Assembly (NCBI GenBank): GCA_947628185.1
Contig: CANQYW010000001.1
Location: forward strand, 1 to 64,000
Direction: 5' to 3'
From: an uncultured Oscillospiraceae bacterium
Lineage (GTDB): Bacteria; Bacillota; Clostridia; Oscillospirales; Oscillospiraceae
DNA: 64,000 nucleotides
The position numbers and the translations under genes were made by a program. Below, piece after piece: positions 8,177 through 16,208 of this stretch (positions are counted from its first letter, which is position 1; each line of letters opens with the position of its first letter). Below the pieces are notes generated by a model that saw nothing but the letters and a program-made list of their open reading frames with translations, was not told the origin of the DNA and did no database searches.

Positions 8177-8205
8177 TTGAAATGTGGTTTTAAATGTGCT
8201 ATGCT
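8177..8205 (+). promoter_or_regulatory. Sigma-A promoter of the MATE exporter gene
   Basis: TTGAAA (8177-8182), a 17-base spacer and TATGCT (8200-8205) lie back-to-back with the divergent HAD promoter. Confidence 0.55.
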
Positions 8206-8245
8206 TATTAGGCAGACAGGTGTCTCAGAAAGTGAGTAATGGCGT

Positions 8246-9640
8246 ATGCAAAATTCGGCAGATGAACGTAAAGTGGAGCTATTTGAGAGGACGCCCATAA
8301 ACCGGGCTGTGATGTCTCTCTCACTCCCGACTATAGCGAGCTCCCTCGTCATGGTGCTATATAGTCTGGCGGACACGTATTTCGTGGGGATGCTGGATAA
8401 CTCCATCGAGAGCTCCGCCGTGGCGCTGGCGGCGCCGCTGCTCCTGGCCTTCAACGCCGTCAACAACCTCTTCGGCGTGGGCTCCTCCAGCATGATGAGC
8501 CGGGCGCTGGGCCGCCGGGACTATGAGACGGTCTACCGGACCTCCGCCTTTGGGTTTTACTGTTCGCTCATATCGGCGCTCGTTTTCTCCGCCGCCTTCA
8601 CCGTCTTCAAGGGGCCGTTCCTCAATATCCTTGGCGCGGACGCGGACACCGCCGAGGCCACGGGGAGGTACCTTAAATGGACAGTCACCTTCGGCGCGGC
8701 GCCCTCAATACTAAACGTGGTCATGGCGTACATGGTGCGCTCGGAGGGCTCGGCCCTCCACGCCAGCATAGGCACCATGAGCGGGTGCTTTTTGAATATA
8801 ATCCTCGACCCCATATTCATCCTCCCCTGGGGCCTCAATATGGGCGCCGCCGGGGCGGGCCTCGCCACGTTCATCTCAAACTGCGCGGCGTGCCTATACT
8901 TCTTCGTACTGCTGACCCTCCGGCGCGGCAAGACGTACGTCTCGGTGAGCCCGGCGAACTTCCGCTGGCAGAGGGATATAGTCCTTGGTGTCTGCGCCGT
9001 GGGGGTACCGGCCTCGATACAGAACCTCCTCAACGTCACGGGAATGACCATCCTCAATAACTTCACCTCGGTCTACGGGCCGGACGCCGTGGCGGCCATG
9101 GGCATAACCCAAAAGATAAACATGGTGCCGGTGCAGATCGCCCTCGGTTTCTCCCAGGGGATAATGCCGCTGGTGGGCTACAACTACGCCTCCGGGGACG
9201 TGGAGCGGATGAAGAAGTCCATCCTCTTCGCCGGACGGATCGTGGTGGCGTTCATGGCGGCGGTGTGCGTGGGTTACTACCTGGGCGCGGGTTGGCTCTC
9301 GGGGCTCTTCATGAAAAATCCCGCTGTCGTGAACTACGGCGCCAGGTTCCTGCGGGGGTTCTGTCTGGCAATGCCCTTCTTGTGCGTCGACTTCCTGGGG
9401 GTGGGCGTATTCCAGTCCTGCGGTCTGGGGAAAAATGCCCTCCTCTTCGCGCTCCTGAGAAAGATAGTCCTGGAGATACCGGCGCTTTACATCCTCAACG
9501 CCCTCTTCCCGCTCTACGGCCTGGCCTACGCCCAGTTCACGGCTGAGGTGGTGCTGTCCGTCGCGGCTGTTGTGGTGGTCATGCGGCTCATAAGGAAACT
9601 TGAGAGGGAGAGGGATCCCAAGTTAAAGGGGGCGGGTTAA
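8246..9640 (+). CDS. MATE family multidrug/metabolite exporter
   Basis: This 464-residue protein has about twelve membrane helices and the two-fold repeat typical of MATE transporters; the first helix region reads LPTIASSLVMVLYSLADTYF, diagnostic for the family. It exports cationic or planar compounds in exchange for sodium or protons. The ribosome-binding site is weak (GTGAG upstream). The following membrane-protein gene begins directly after the stop codon, so the two are co-transcribed. Substrate unknown. Confidence 0.9.
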   Translation: MQNSADERKVELFERTPINRAVMSLSLPTIASSLVMVLYSLADTYFVGMLDNSIESSAVALAAPLLLAFNAVNNLFGVGSSSMMSRALGRRDYETVYRTSAFGFYCSLISALVFSAAFTVFKGPFLNILGADADTAEATGRYLKWTVTFGAAPSILNVVMAYMVRSEGSALHASIGTMSGCFLNIILDPIFILPWGLNMGAAGAGLATFISNCAACLYFFVLLTLRRGKTYVSVSPANFRWQRDIVLGVCAVGVPASIQNLLNVTGMTILNNFTSVYGPDAVAAMGITQKINMVPVQIALGFSQGIMPLVGYNYASGDVERMKKSILFAGRIVVAFMAAVCVGYYLGAGWLSGLFMKNPAVVNYGARFLRGFCLAMPFLCVDFLGVGVFQSCGLGKNALLFALLRKIVLEIPALYILNALFPLYGLAYAQFTAEVVLSVAAVVVVMRLIRKLERERDPKLKGAG

Positions 9641-10612
9641 ATGGTCGCCAAAATACCGCGGAAGAAGTCTGACGTCATCTGGGGCTGGGCGGCGGCTGTG
9701 TCCGGCGTCGTGGACGTGCTGCTCTTTGCCGCGTTGCTGCTCTCCGGGGAGATGGAGAGCACCGGGGACACACTGCTCTCAATGTTCTTCATCATATTCG
9801 GCTGCGCGGTGGCCCTCTTTGGGGCGCTGCTTATTAAATCCACCTCCGGCGGGTATGTGCGCCTGGAGGACGGCCGGCTGACGGCGAGATTCGGCCTCTT
9901 GCGGAGGCTCGACTGCCCCCTCTCGGACATAGAGGAGATCGCCCTCTACCCTATGCGCACCGCCGAAATGCTGGCCATATACATGAAGAGCGGCAAGATA
10001 ATAAGTATAAGCGGCCTTGTGGGGGCGGGCCCCCTCTGCGCCGCCGCCGGGCGGCTCATCGACGGCGCCGCCGGCAGACCCGTGAGGGACGCCGGGGAGC
10101 TGAGAGCGGAGCTCGCCCTCACCGGCCGCAAGAGAGCGAGGACCGTCACGGCGATGATCGCGCTCTACTTTGTCTCGATGCTCGCAATCGCGCTCACCGT
10201 CACCCTCACAGGCGGCCGGGAGCTCAATGGGTTTAGTGGCCGGGACTGGGCCTTTGCCGGAGTTGGAATGACGCTCGTGCTGGGGCTCTTGGCGGCGGTA
10301 TTCATCCTCGCGGCGCACTGCTCCAAGCTCAATGTCTCAGCTCTCCGCACCTCCTCACAGCTGCGGGAGGCGGTCATCACAGCCACTCCCCTCCTCCCGG
10401 GGAACGTCACCGCCGTGTACACGGACCCCGGCTATTCGGGCCGGTTCACCGTCTTCGGCTATCCCGGGAGCCCCGAGCTCTACTATAAAGTTGAGGTGGT
10501 GGACGGCAGCTACGAGCTCAAGGAGACCTACTGCTCACCCGTCATGAGCGACCGCTCGGAGATAGACAAGATAATCCCCGAACTTCGGGACATGACCGCC
10601 CGGTTTATCTGA
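9641..10612 (+). CDS. Membrane protein of unknown function, four helices
   Basis: I do not recognise this 323-residue protein. Hydrophobic segments lie at about residues 12-36, 44-65, 166-190 and 203-226. Between the two pairs is a soluble part (about 70-160) with alternating beta-type pattern (GYVRLEDGRLTARFGLLRR) reminiscent of bacterial PH-like (bPH) domains that follow paired helices; the tail after residue 230 is soluble. The ATG begins on the base after the MATE stop, with a G-rich sequence upstream, so it is translated from the exporter transcript. An accessory role is only an inference from position. Confidence 0.7.
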   Translation: MVAKIPRKKSDVIWGWAAAVSGVVDVLLFAALLLSGEMESTGDTLLSMFFIIFGCAVALFGALLIKSTSGGYVRLEDGRLTARFGLLRRLDCPLSDIEEIALYPMRTAEMLAIYMKSGKIISISGLVGAGPLCAAAGRLIDGAAGRPVRDAGELRAELALTGRKRARTVTAMIALYFVSMLAIALTVTLTGGRELNGFSGRDWAFAGVGMTLVLGLLAAVFILAAHCSKLNVSALRTSSQLREAVITATPLLPGNVTAVYTDPGYSGRFTVFGYPGSPELYYKVEVVDGSYELKETYCSPVMSDRSEIDKIIPELRDMTARFI

Positions 10613-10640
10613 CGCGCCAGGCGGATCGCGCCGTAAATTC

Positions 10641-10671
10641 ATGGGCCGCCGCGAAAAAAGCGGCAGCCCAT
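10641..10671. terminator. Hairpin between convergent genes
   Basis: A 12-base-pair stem with one mismatch (ATGGGC-CGCCGC, A-rich seven-base loop) lies between the converging membrane-protein and amidohydrolase genes. On the plus strand it is followed by AGTTTTAG. It probably acts in both directions. Confidence 0.6.
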
Positions 10672-10712
10672 AGTTTTAGTAAATGTAGGAAGTTTAGAGA
10701 CTCAGCGCCCTA

Positions 10713-11888
10713 TCACTTATTGTCCTCCAGCCAGCGCGACGCCACATGGGCGAGACACGCGGCGCCGATGGGGAGAACGCCCTCGTTAAACTGCACCTTG
10801 GGGTTGTGGGCGGGGTAGTCGCCCCGCTCGTCGCTGAACCCGGAGGCCAGATACATGAATGTGCTGGGGATCCGCTCGGCGATTATGGCGAAGTCCTCGG
10901 AGGCGCTGGCGGAGGCTCCGGGGTAACCTGTGAGGCCGGGTATGGGGAGTTCCCTCATGTACCCCGCGACCTTCTCCGTCAGGGGCCCGTCGCAGATGAG
11001 AGGAGGCGTGCCCTGGGGGAACTTCACCTCCGCCTCGCCGCCGTACACCCGGGCCACGCCCTCCGCCACCTCGCGGAGACGGCGGACGAGCTTTTCACGG
11101 GCCTCGCGGCTGTTGGTGCGGATGGTGCCCTTGAGCACGGCGTCGTCGGGTATTATGTTGGCGGCGGAGCCGGAGCTAAACTCGCCCACCGTCAGAAGGC
11201 AGGCGTCCATGGGGTTTGACTCCCTGGCTATTAGCTCCTGGAGCGCGAGGTAGACGTGGACGCCGATATTTATGGGGTCGATGGAGAGGTGCGGGTAGGC
11301 GCCGTGGCTCCCCCGCCCCTTTATGTCGATCTCAAATACGTCTGTGGAGAACATCATCGTCCCCGTGGAGTTATACATGAAGAGTCCCACCGGCAGCTTG
11401 CCGGGCCCCACATGGTAGGCGAGGGCCACATCCGGGGCGGGGTCCTCGAGAATACCGTTCTCTATCATGTTGAGACTCCCCTCGAATGTCTCCTCTGAGG
11501 GCTGGAACATGAACTTCACGCGCCCCTGGAGCTTGTCCTCGTCCTCCTTGAGGAGCTTTGCGGCGGTGAGGAGCATGGCCGCATGGAAATCGTGGCCGCA
11601 GGTGTGGGCCTCGGTGCCGGTGGGACAGGCGAAGTCAAGTCCGCTCTCCTCCGCCATCGGCAGGGCGTCCATGTCGGCGCGGAGCAGTATTACCTTCCCG
11701 CCGTGACCCAGGAGCGCCGTGACGCCCTCGCCGCACTCCCGGGGCTCAAGGCCGTACTCCCGAAGTTTCTCCATTATGTACGCCTTGGCCCGGGGCATCT
11801 TGAGACCCACCTCGGCGTTCTTGTGGAAGAACCTCCTGTTCTCTGTGAGCTCCCCAACAAGGGCAGCGGCTCTCTGGTAGTAGTCCAT
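10713..11888 (-). CDS. M20 family amidohydrolase (M20D, HipO/AbgB-like)
   Basis: This 391-residue cytoplasmic metallohydrolase removes acyl or aminoacyl groups from N-substituted amino acids. Metal and catalytic motifs are visible: LRADMDALPM near residue 70, HTCGHDFHAAML near 96, FQPSEE near 130 and AYHVGPG near 160; a lid domain (about 180-290) is inserted in the usual place. The start codon has AAAGGAG at good distance. It is a single gene with its own promoter. The natural substrate cannot be deduced. Confidence 0.9.
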   Translation of the reverse strand: MDYYQRAAALVGELTENRRFFHKNAEVGLKMPRAKAYIMEKLREYGLEPRECGEGVTALLGHGGKVILLRADMDALPMAEESGLDFACPTGTEAHTCGHDFHAAMLLTAAKLLKEDEDKLQGRVKFMFQPSEETFEGSLNMIENGILEDPAPDVALAYHVGPGKLPVGLFMYNSTGTMMFSTDVFEIDIKGRGSHGAYPHLSIDPINIGVHVYLALQELIARESNPMDACLLTVGEFSSGSAANIIPDDAVLKGTIRTNSREAREKLVRRLREVAEGVARVYGGEAEVKFPQGTPPLICDGPLTEKVAGYMRELPIPGLTGYPGASASASEDFAIIAERIPSTFMYLASGFSDERGDYPAHNPKVQFNEGVLPIGAACLAHVASRWLEDNK

Positions 11889-11913
11889 TGATAACTCCTT
11901 TCAGTTTCTAAAT

Positions 11914-11942
11914 AAGATACCACTTTATGTAACTTTAGTCAA
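11914..11942 (-). promoter_or_regulatory. Sigma-A promoter of the M20 amidohydrolase gene
   Basis: On the minus strand TTGACT (11937-11942), a 17-base spacer and TATCTT (11914-11919) precede the start codon by about 25 bases. Confidence 0.6.
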
Positions 11943-11960
11943 GTTTTTTTGGAGGTCAAT

Positions 11961-12995
11961 ATGCCGTTTATTATCGTGAGGAATGACATCACCACGATGG
12001 CGGTGGACGCCATTGTGAACTCCGCGAACCCGCTCCCTGAGGTCGGCGCGGGGGTCGACGCGGGCATACACAAAAAAGCCGGCCCGGAGCTCCTGACCGC
12101 AAGGCGCCGCATTGGCGAGATAGCCCCCGGCGGCGCCGCCATAACGCCGGGTTTCGACCTCCCGGCAAAGTACGTCATACACGTGGTGGGGCCGGTGTGG
12201 CGCGGCGGCGGCTCTGGTGAGGAGGAGACCCTCTCCCTCTGCTTTAGGCGCGCCCTCGACCTGGCCTTCGAGTCAAAATGCGAGAGCGTGGTATTCCCCC
12301 TCATATCCACCGGGAATTACGGCCTCCCGAATTCCCTGGCGCTGCGGGTGGCGATACGGGAGTTCTCGGACTTCCTCACCGGGCACGACATGACGATTTA
12401 TCTCGCTGTATTCTCCAAGGACGCTTTTGAGCTCTCCGAAAAGCTCATGACGGGCGTCAGGAGCTACATCGACGAGAAGTACATCGAGACGGTGACGAGA
12501 TCTGAGTATAGCGCCTCTCCGGGCCGCAGCCGCTGGATCCCGGGGGATATACCAGGCGCCGTCTCCATGAACGCAAGTTTCGCCCTCCCCCAGAGACGCG
12601 CCCCCGTCAAGAAAAGCCCCAGGGATCAGGACCTCGACACTCTGCTCCGCCATCTGGACGCCGGTTTCACCGAGACGCTCCTGCGGCTCATCGACCGCAC
12701 CGGCAAGAAGGACTCAGAGATATATAAAAAGGCCAATATCGACCGCAAACTTTTCTCAAAAATACGCAATAACCCCTCCTACCGCCCCTCCAAGCCCACG
12801 GCGGTGGCCTTCGCCATCGCGCTGGAGCTCGACCTCCGGGAGACGCTGGATCTCCTGGCAAAGGCCGGATACACCCTCTCCCACAGCTCAAAATTTGACG
12901 TGATAGTGGAGCACTTTATTGTCAATGGAAATTACGACGTCTTTGAGCTCAACGAGGTGCTTTTCGCCTTCGACGAACCCCTCATCGGGGGATGA
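11961..12995 (+). CDS. Macro domain protein with C-terminal helix-turn-helix-like domain
   Basis: Residues 1-165 form a macro domain, with MAVDAIVNSANP and GAGVDAGIHKKAGPELL as the ADP-ribose-binding segments and VVFPLISTGNYGLP near residue 110. Such domains bind or hydrolyse ADP-ribose conjugates. After a Pro/Arg-rich linker, residues 215-344 are helical. They contain KDSEIYKKANIDRKLFSKIR, which resembles a helix-turn-helix, then a segment (LELDLRETLDLLAKAGYTLS) seen in XRE-like regulators. The ATG at 11961 has GGAGG five bases upstream. The VWA gene follows 79 bases downstream on the same strand. A sensor or regulator of nucleotide or ADP-ribose signalling is a guess. Confidence 0.8.
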   Translation: MPFIIVRNDITTMAVDAIVNSANPLPEVGAGVDAGIHKKAGPELLTARRRIGEIAPGGAAITPGFDLPAKYVIHVVGPVWRGGGSGEEETLSLCFRRALDLAFESKCESVVFPLISTGNYGLPNSLALRVAIREFSDFLTGHDMTIYLAVFSKDAFELSEKLMTGVRSYIDEKYIETVTRSEYSASPGRSRWIPGDIPGAVSMNASFALPQRRAPVKKSPRDQDLDTLLRHLDAGFTETLLRLIDRTGKKDSEIYKKANIDRKLFSKIRNNPSYRPSKPTAVAFAIALELDLRETLDLLAKAGYTLSHSSKFDVIVEHFIVNGNYDVFELNEVLFAFDEPLIGG

Positions 12996-13032
12996 AAATG
13001 TCGCCTCCCCGGCGACCCCGCGCCACATATTC

Positions 13033-13052
13033 TGTGATAATATATCATCACA
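13033..13052. promoter_or_regulatory. Near-perfect 20-bp palindrome before the VWA gene
   Basis: TGTGATAATATATCATCACA is self-complementary except for one position pair. It lies 22 bases before the VWA start and contains a -10-like element with an upstream TG (TGTGATAAT), so it could be an operator over a promoter. No clear -35 box is visible. Confidence 0.4.
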
Positions 13053-13074
13053 AAACATGAAGGAGGTCATTCAC

Positions 13075-13719
13075 ATGACAGAACTCGTATTCATACTGGA
13101 CCGCAGCGGCTCCATGGGGGGCCTCGAGCAGGACACGATAGGCGGTTTCAACTCCATGATAGAGCGGCAGCGCCGGGAGCCCGGCGGGGCGCTGGTCTCC
13201 ACGGTGCTCTTCGACCACGAGACCCAGGTCATACACGACCGCGTACCCTTGGACTCGGTACCGCCCCTGACGGACAAGGAGTATTTCGTGCGCGGCTCCA
13301 CCGCCCTCTTGGACGCCGTGGGCGGTGCCATCCACCACATCGGGAACATCCACAAGTACGCCCGCCCCGAGGACGTGCCCGAGAAGACGATGTTCATCAT
13401 AACCACCGACGGCAAGGAGAACGCCAGCCGCGTCTATAACTACGCCAAGGTGAAGGAGATGATCGAGCGGCAGAAGGAGAAGTACGGCTGGGAGTTCATT
13501 TTCCTCGGCGCCAATATCGACGCCGCCGCCGAGGCCGTGCGTTTCGGCATCGACCCCACACGGGCCGTGAACTACAACGCCGACCGCCAGGGTACCGCCC
13601 TCAACTTTGAGGTCATATCCGAGGCCGTCACCAGCGTACGGCGTTCAAGTGTCCTCCCCGCCGACTGGCGCCGCCGGATTGACGAGGACTACGCCGCAAG
13701 AAAACCTAAGAAAAAGTGA
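13075..13719 (+). CDS. Small VWA domain protein
   Basis: The whole 214-residue protein is one von Willebrand factor A domain. The metal-ion-dependent adhesion site is complete: DRSGSMGG (DxSxS) at residues 9-16, the threonine in RGSTALLD near 80, and the aspartate in TTDGKENAS near 113. There is no signal peptide or membrane segment, so it acts in the cytoplasm, like TerY-type VWA proteins that scaffold complexes. The start at 13075 has AAGGAGG eight bases upstream; longer in-frame starts overlap the macro gene. Partner proteins are unknown, but adjacency to the macro gene suggests a shared pathway. Confidence 0.85.
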   Translation: MTELVFILDRSGSMGGLEQDTIGGFNSMIERQRREPGGALVSTVLFDHETQVIHDRVPLDSVPPLTDKEYFVRGSTALLDAVGGAIHHIGNIHKYARPEDVPEKTMFIITTDGKENASRVYNYAKVKEMIERQKEKYGWEFIFLGANIDAAAEAVRFGIDPTRAVNYNADRQGTALNFEVISEAVTSVRRSSVLPADWRRRIDEDYAARKPKKK

Positions 13720-13727
13720 TCCCGAAT

Positions 13728-13764
13728 GGCAGGAGCTCTATTACGGCTCCTGCCGTATCTTTTT
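13728..13764 (+). terminator. Rho-independent terminator after the VWA gene
   Basis: A nine-base-pair stem GGCAGGAGC/GCTCCTGCC is followed by GTATCTTTTTT, nine bases after the stop codon. Confidence 0.85.
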
Positions 13765-13803
13765 TGCGTACCGCCATATATTGGCATTTAGAGCAATATC
13801 TTC

Positions 13804-13844
13804 TTGCAAAAGCACAGGATATTTGATAGAATACTATTTATCAA
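13804..13844 (+). promoter_or_regulatory. Sigma-A promoter with inverted repeat, MFS-GDPD operon
   Basis: TTGCAA (13804-13809), 17 bases and TAGAAT (13827-13832) form a promoter. A perfect inverted repeat TTGATA, N10, TATCAA (13823-13828 and 13839-13844) overlaps the -10 box and could bind a repressor. Confidence 0.6.
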
Positions 13845-13873
13845 CGAATTACCAATGAACCGGGGGGACAGAT

Positions 13874-15217
13874 ATGGACGAGCACAAGCTTGACAGCCGC
13901 AGGACGATATTTATTGGCCTCGCGTTCCTCTCCATCAGCGCGTTTTGGCAGATGTACGACAACGTGGTACCCCTCATACTGAGGAAGACTTTTGAACTGG
14001 ACGAGTCCCTCACCGGCATGATAATGGCGGCGGACAACGTGCTGGCGCTCTTCCTCCTCCCGCTCTTCGGCTCCATCTCCGACAAGACCCGGAGCTCCAT
14101 GGGCCGGAGGACGCCGTACATCATAGCGGGGACGGCCATGGCTGTGGTGCTCATGAACGTGCTCCCCTTTTTGGATAATGGCTACGCCGCCGCGGCCTCG
14201 CCCTTCAAGTTCGCCTCCTTCGTCATTGTGCTGGGACTGCTGCTTGTGGCCATGGGGACGTACCGCTCCCCCGCCGTGGCGCTGATGCCGGATGTGACTC
14301 CGAAACCCCTGCGCTCCAAGGCCAACGCCATAATAAACCTCATGGGAGCCGTGGGCGGGATAATGTACCTCGGCGTGGCGGCGGTCCTCTACCCCACGGA
14401 CAAGGTAAAGGGGCTCGCGCACGTGAACTACCAGCCGCTTTTCATCGTGGTCTCCGCCATAATGGTGGCGGCGGTGGCGGTGCTCCTCATCACTGTGAAG
14501 GAGCCGAAACTTGCCAAGGCCAACGCGGAGCTGGAGCGCCGCCACCCGGAGTGGAACCTTGCGGAGAGCGACGGCTCCGGCAACGAGAAACTCCCGGGGC
14601 CCGTCAAAAAGAGCCTCGCGTTCCTCCTGGCCTCCATAGCACTGTGGTTCATAGGCTACAACGGCGTCACCACCTGGTTCACAAACTACATTGACGTGGT
14701 CATGGGCGAGGGCCTGGGCGGCGCCTCCACCTGCCTCATGGTGGCCACCGGCGGGGCCATAGTCTCCTACATCCCCATCGGTATCGTGGCCTCAAAGGTG
14801 GGACGGAAGAAGACGATCCTCGCGGGCGTCCTGCTGCTGGCAAGTTGTTTCCTGGCGGGGTACTTCCTCACCACGATTTACACATCCATAAACGCCGTCA
14901 TGTACGTCTGTTTCGCCCTGGTGGGCCTGGCGTGGGCGGCCATCAACGTAAACTCCCTCCCCATGGTGGTGGAGATGTGCCGCGGGTCGGATGTGGGCAA
15001 ATTTACCGGCTACTACTACACCGCCTCCATGCTGGCCCAGGTCATAACGCCCGTTTTGGCGGGTACGCTTTTAAAGAGGATAAGTTACCGTGTCCTGTTC
15101 CCATATGCGGCGTTCTTCTCCGCGCTCAGCTTTGTAACGATGTGTTTCGTGCGCCACGGCGACACGAAGGCCGAGAGCAAGAGGGGCCTTGCCGCCTTCG
15201 AGGATATGGACAACTAA
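13874..15217 (+). CDS. MFS transporter (SLC45/GPH-like)
   Basis: This 447-residue protein has about twelve membrane helices and the loop GSISDKTRSSMGRRTPYI between helices 2 and 3, which is the major-facilitator signature (D-x5-G-R-R) in the form seen in sugar-type SLC45/GPH relatives. A central cytoplasmic loop follows helix 6. It probably moves a sugar or glycoside in symport with a cation. It is first of a two-gene unit with a glycerophosphodiester phosphodiesterase gene 13 bases downstream, so a glycerophosphodiester or related metabolite is an alternative substrate. Confidence 0.83.
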   Translation: MDEHKLDSRRTIFIGLAFLSISAFWQMYDNVVPLILRKTFELDESLTGMIMAADNVLALFLLPLFGSISDKTRSSMGRRTPYIIAGTAMAVVLMNVLPFLDNGYAAAASPFKFASFVIVLGLLLVAMGTYRSPAVALMPDVTPKPLRSKANAIINLMGAVGGIMYLGVAAVLYPTDKVKGLAHVNYQPLFIVVSAIMVAAVAVLLITVKEPKLAKANAELERRHPEWNLAESDGSGNEKLPGPVKKSLAFLLASIALWFIGYNGVTTWFTNYIDVVMGEGLGGASTCLMVATGGAIVSYIPIGIVASKVGRKKTILAGVLLLASCFLAGYFLTTIYTSINAVMYVCFALVGLAWAAINVNSLPMVVEMCRGSDVGKFTGYYYTASMLAQVITPVLAGTLLKRISYRVLFPYAAFFSALSFVTMCFVRHGDTKAESKRGLAAFEDMDN

Positions 15218-15230
15218 GGGGGATATCACC

Positions 15231-16061
15231 ATGAAAAAAGGAAAAATCTTGACACTCGGCGCGGTGGCCGCGACGCTCTGGGCCGGGGCGCTGGCCCCAC
15301 GGCGCAATCACCCGGGGTGGGAGAAGTTCTCCAGCTGCCGTTTCGCCCACCGGGGCCTACATGATTTGAACGCGGGGCGCCCCGAAAACTCCCTGGCCGC
15401 CTTCCGGGCCGCCGTCGAGCACGGATTTGGCGCGGAGCTGGACGTCCACCTCATGCGGGACGGGAACCTGGCGGTCATTCACGACAGCAGTCTCGTCAGG
15501 GCCTGCGGGGCCGACGTGATGGTGGAGGATCTCACCGCCGAGGATCTAAAAAAATATAAACTCTATGACACTCAGGAGACCATCCCCCTCTTTGAGGACG
15601 TGCTCCGGGTATTTGAGCGCAAGACACCCATCATAGTGGAGCTCAAGACGGCCCACGGCAACGCCGACGCGCTCACCGACACCGTTATGAACGCCCTCCG
15701 GGCCTGGGGCGGGGACTACTGCATAGAGTCCTTTGACCCCGCCGTGCTGATGCGCCTGAAGTCCAGGTACCCGCAGGTGTTCCGGGGACAGCTGAGCTCG
15801 GACTTCCTGCGCTTTAAGGGGAACTCGGACGTCTCCCTCCCGGGCCGGGCAGCCCTCACCTACCTCCTCACCACCTTCCTCACAAAACCGGACTTCATAG
15901 CCTACAACCAGCGGGACCGGGAGAATATAAGCCTCCAGCTCATGAAACGGCTCTACGGCGTCCACGAGGTGAGCTGGACCATAAGGGACGAGGAGGTCAT
16001 GCGGGAGCTGGAGAGCCAGGGCGTCCCGACTATATTCGAGGGGTTCGTGCCGGAGGGCTGA
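15231..16061 (+). CDS. Glycerophosphodiester phosphodiesterase (GDPD family)
   Basis: After one N-terminal hydrophobic segment (residues 5-22) comes the GDPD TIM barrel. HRG at residues 40-42, the ENS motif near 52, ELDVHLMRDG near 72 and VIHD near 84 supply the metal ligands and catalytic histidines. It hydrolyses glycerophosphodiesters to glycerol 3-phosphate and an alcohol, and probably faces the outside while anchored in the membrane. The ATG at 15231 follows GGGGG by nine bases. It is co-transcribed with the MFS gene, suggesting salvage of lipid head groups. Confidence 0.87.
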   Translation: MKKGKILTLGAVAATLWAGALAPRRNHPGWEKFSSCRFAHRGLHDLNAGRPENSLAAFRAAVEHGFGAELDVHLMRDGNLAVIHDSSLVRACGADVMVEDLTAEDLKKYKLYDTQETIPLFEDVLRVFERKTPIIVELKTAHGNADALTDTVMNALRAWGGDYCIESFDPAVLMRLKSRYPQVFRGQLSSDFLRFKGNSDVSLPGRAALTYLLTTFLTKPDFIAYNQRDRENISLQLMKRLYGVHEVSWTIRDEEVMRELESQGVPTIFEGFVPEG

Positions 16062-16134
16062 TATTCCCCCATTATCCACACACTTTGCATAAGATATGTC
16101 CAGAGAAAACGGACATGATGTTGAGAAAAAGATG

Positions 16135-16163
16135 TTGAAAGATTCTGTAAAATCGCTTATTAT
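16135..16163 (+). promoter_or_regulatory. Sigma-A promoter of the degV-type gene
   Basis: TTGAAA (16135-16140), a 17-base spacer and TATTAT (16158-16163) lie about 45 bases upstream of the start. A six-base inverted repeat ATGTCC, N9, GGACAT (16096-16116) is just upstream and could be an operator or the 3' end of the GDPD transcript. Confidence 0.55.
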
Positions 16164-16208
16164 TATAATAGACACGGTGTATGATTAATCCTCAAAGAGG
16201 TGTTGATA

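Noticed and set aside
12919..13074. Longer N-terminus for the VWA protein
   Set aside because: It overlaps the macro gene and the palindrome; the ATG at 13075 has AAGGAGG and starts at the VWA fold.
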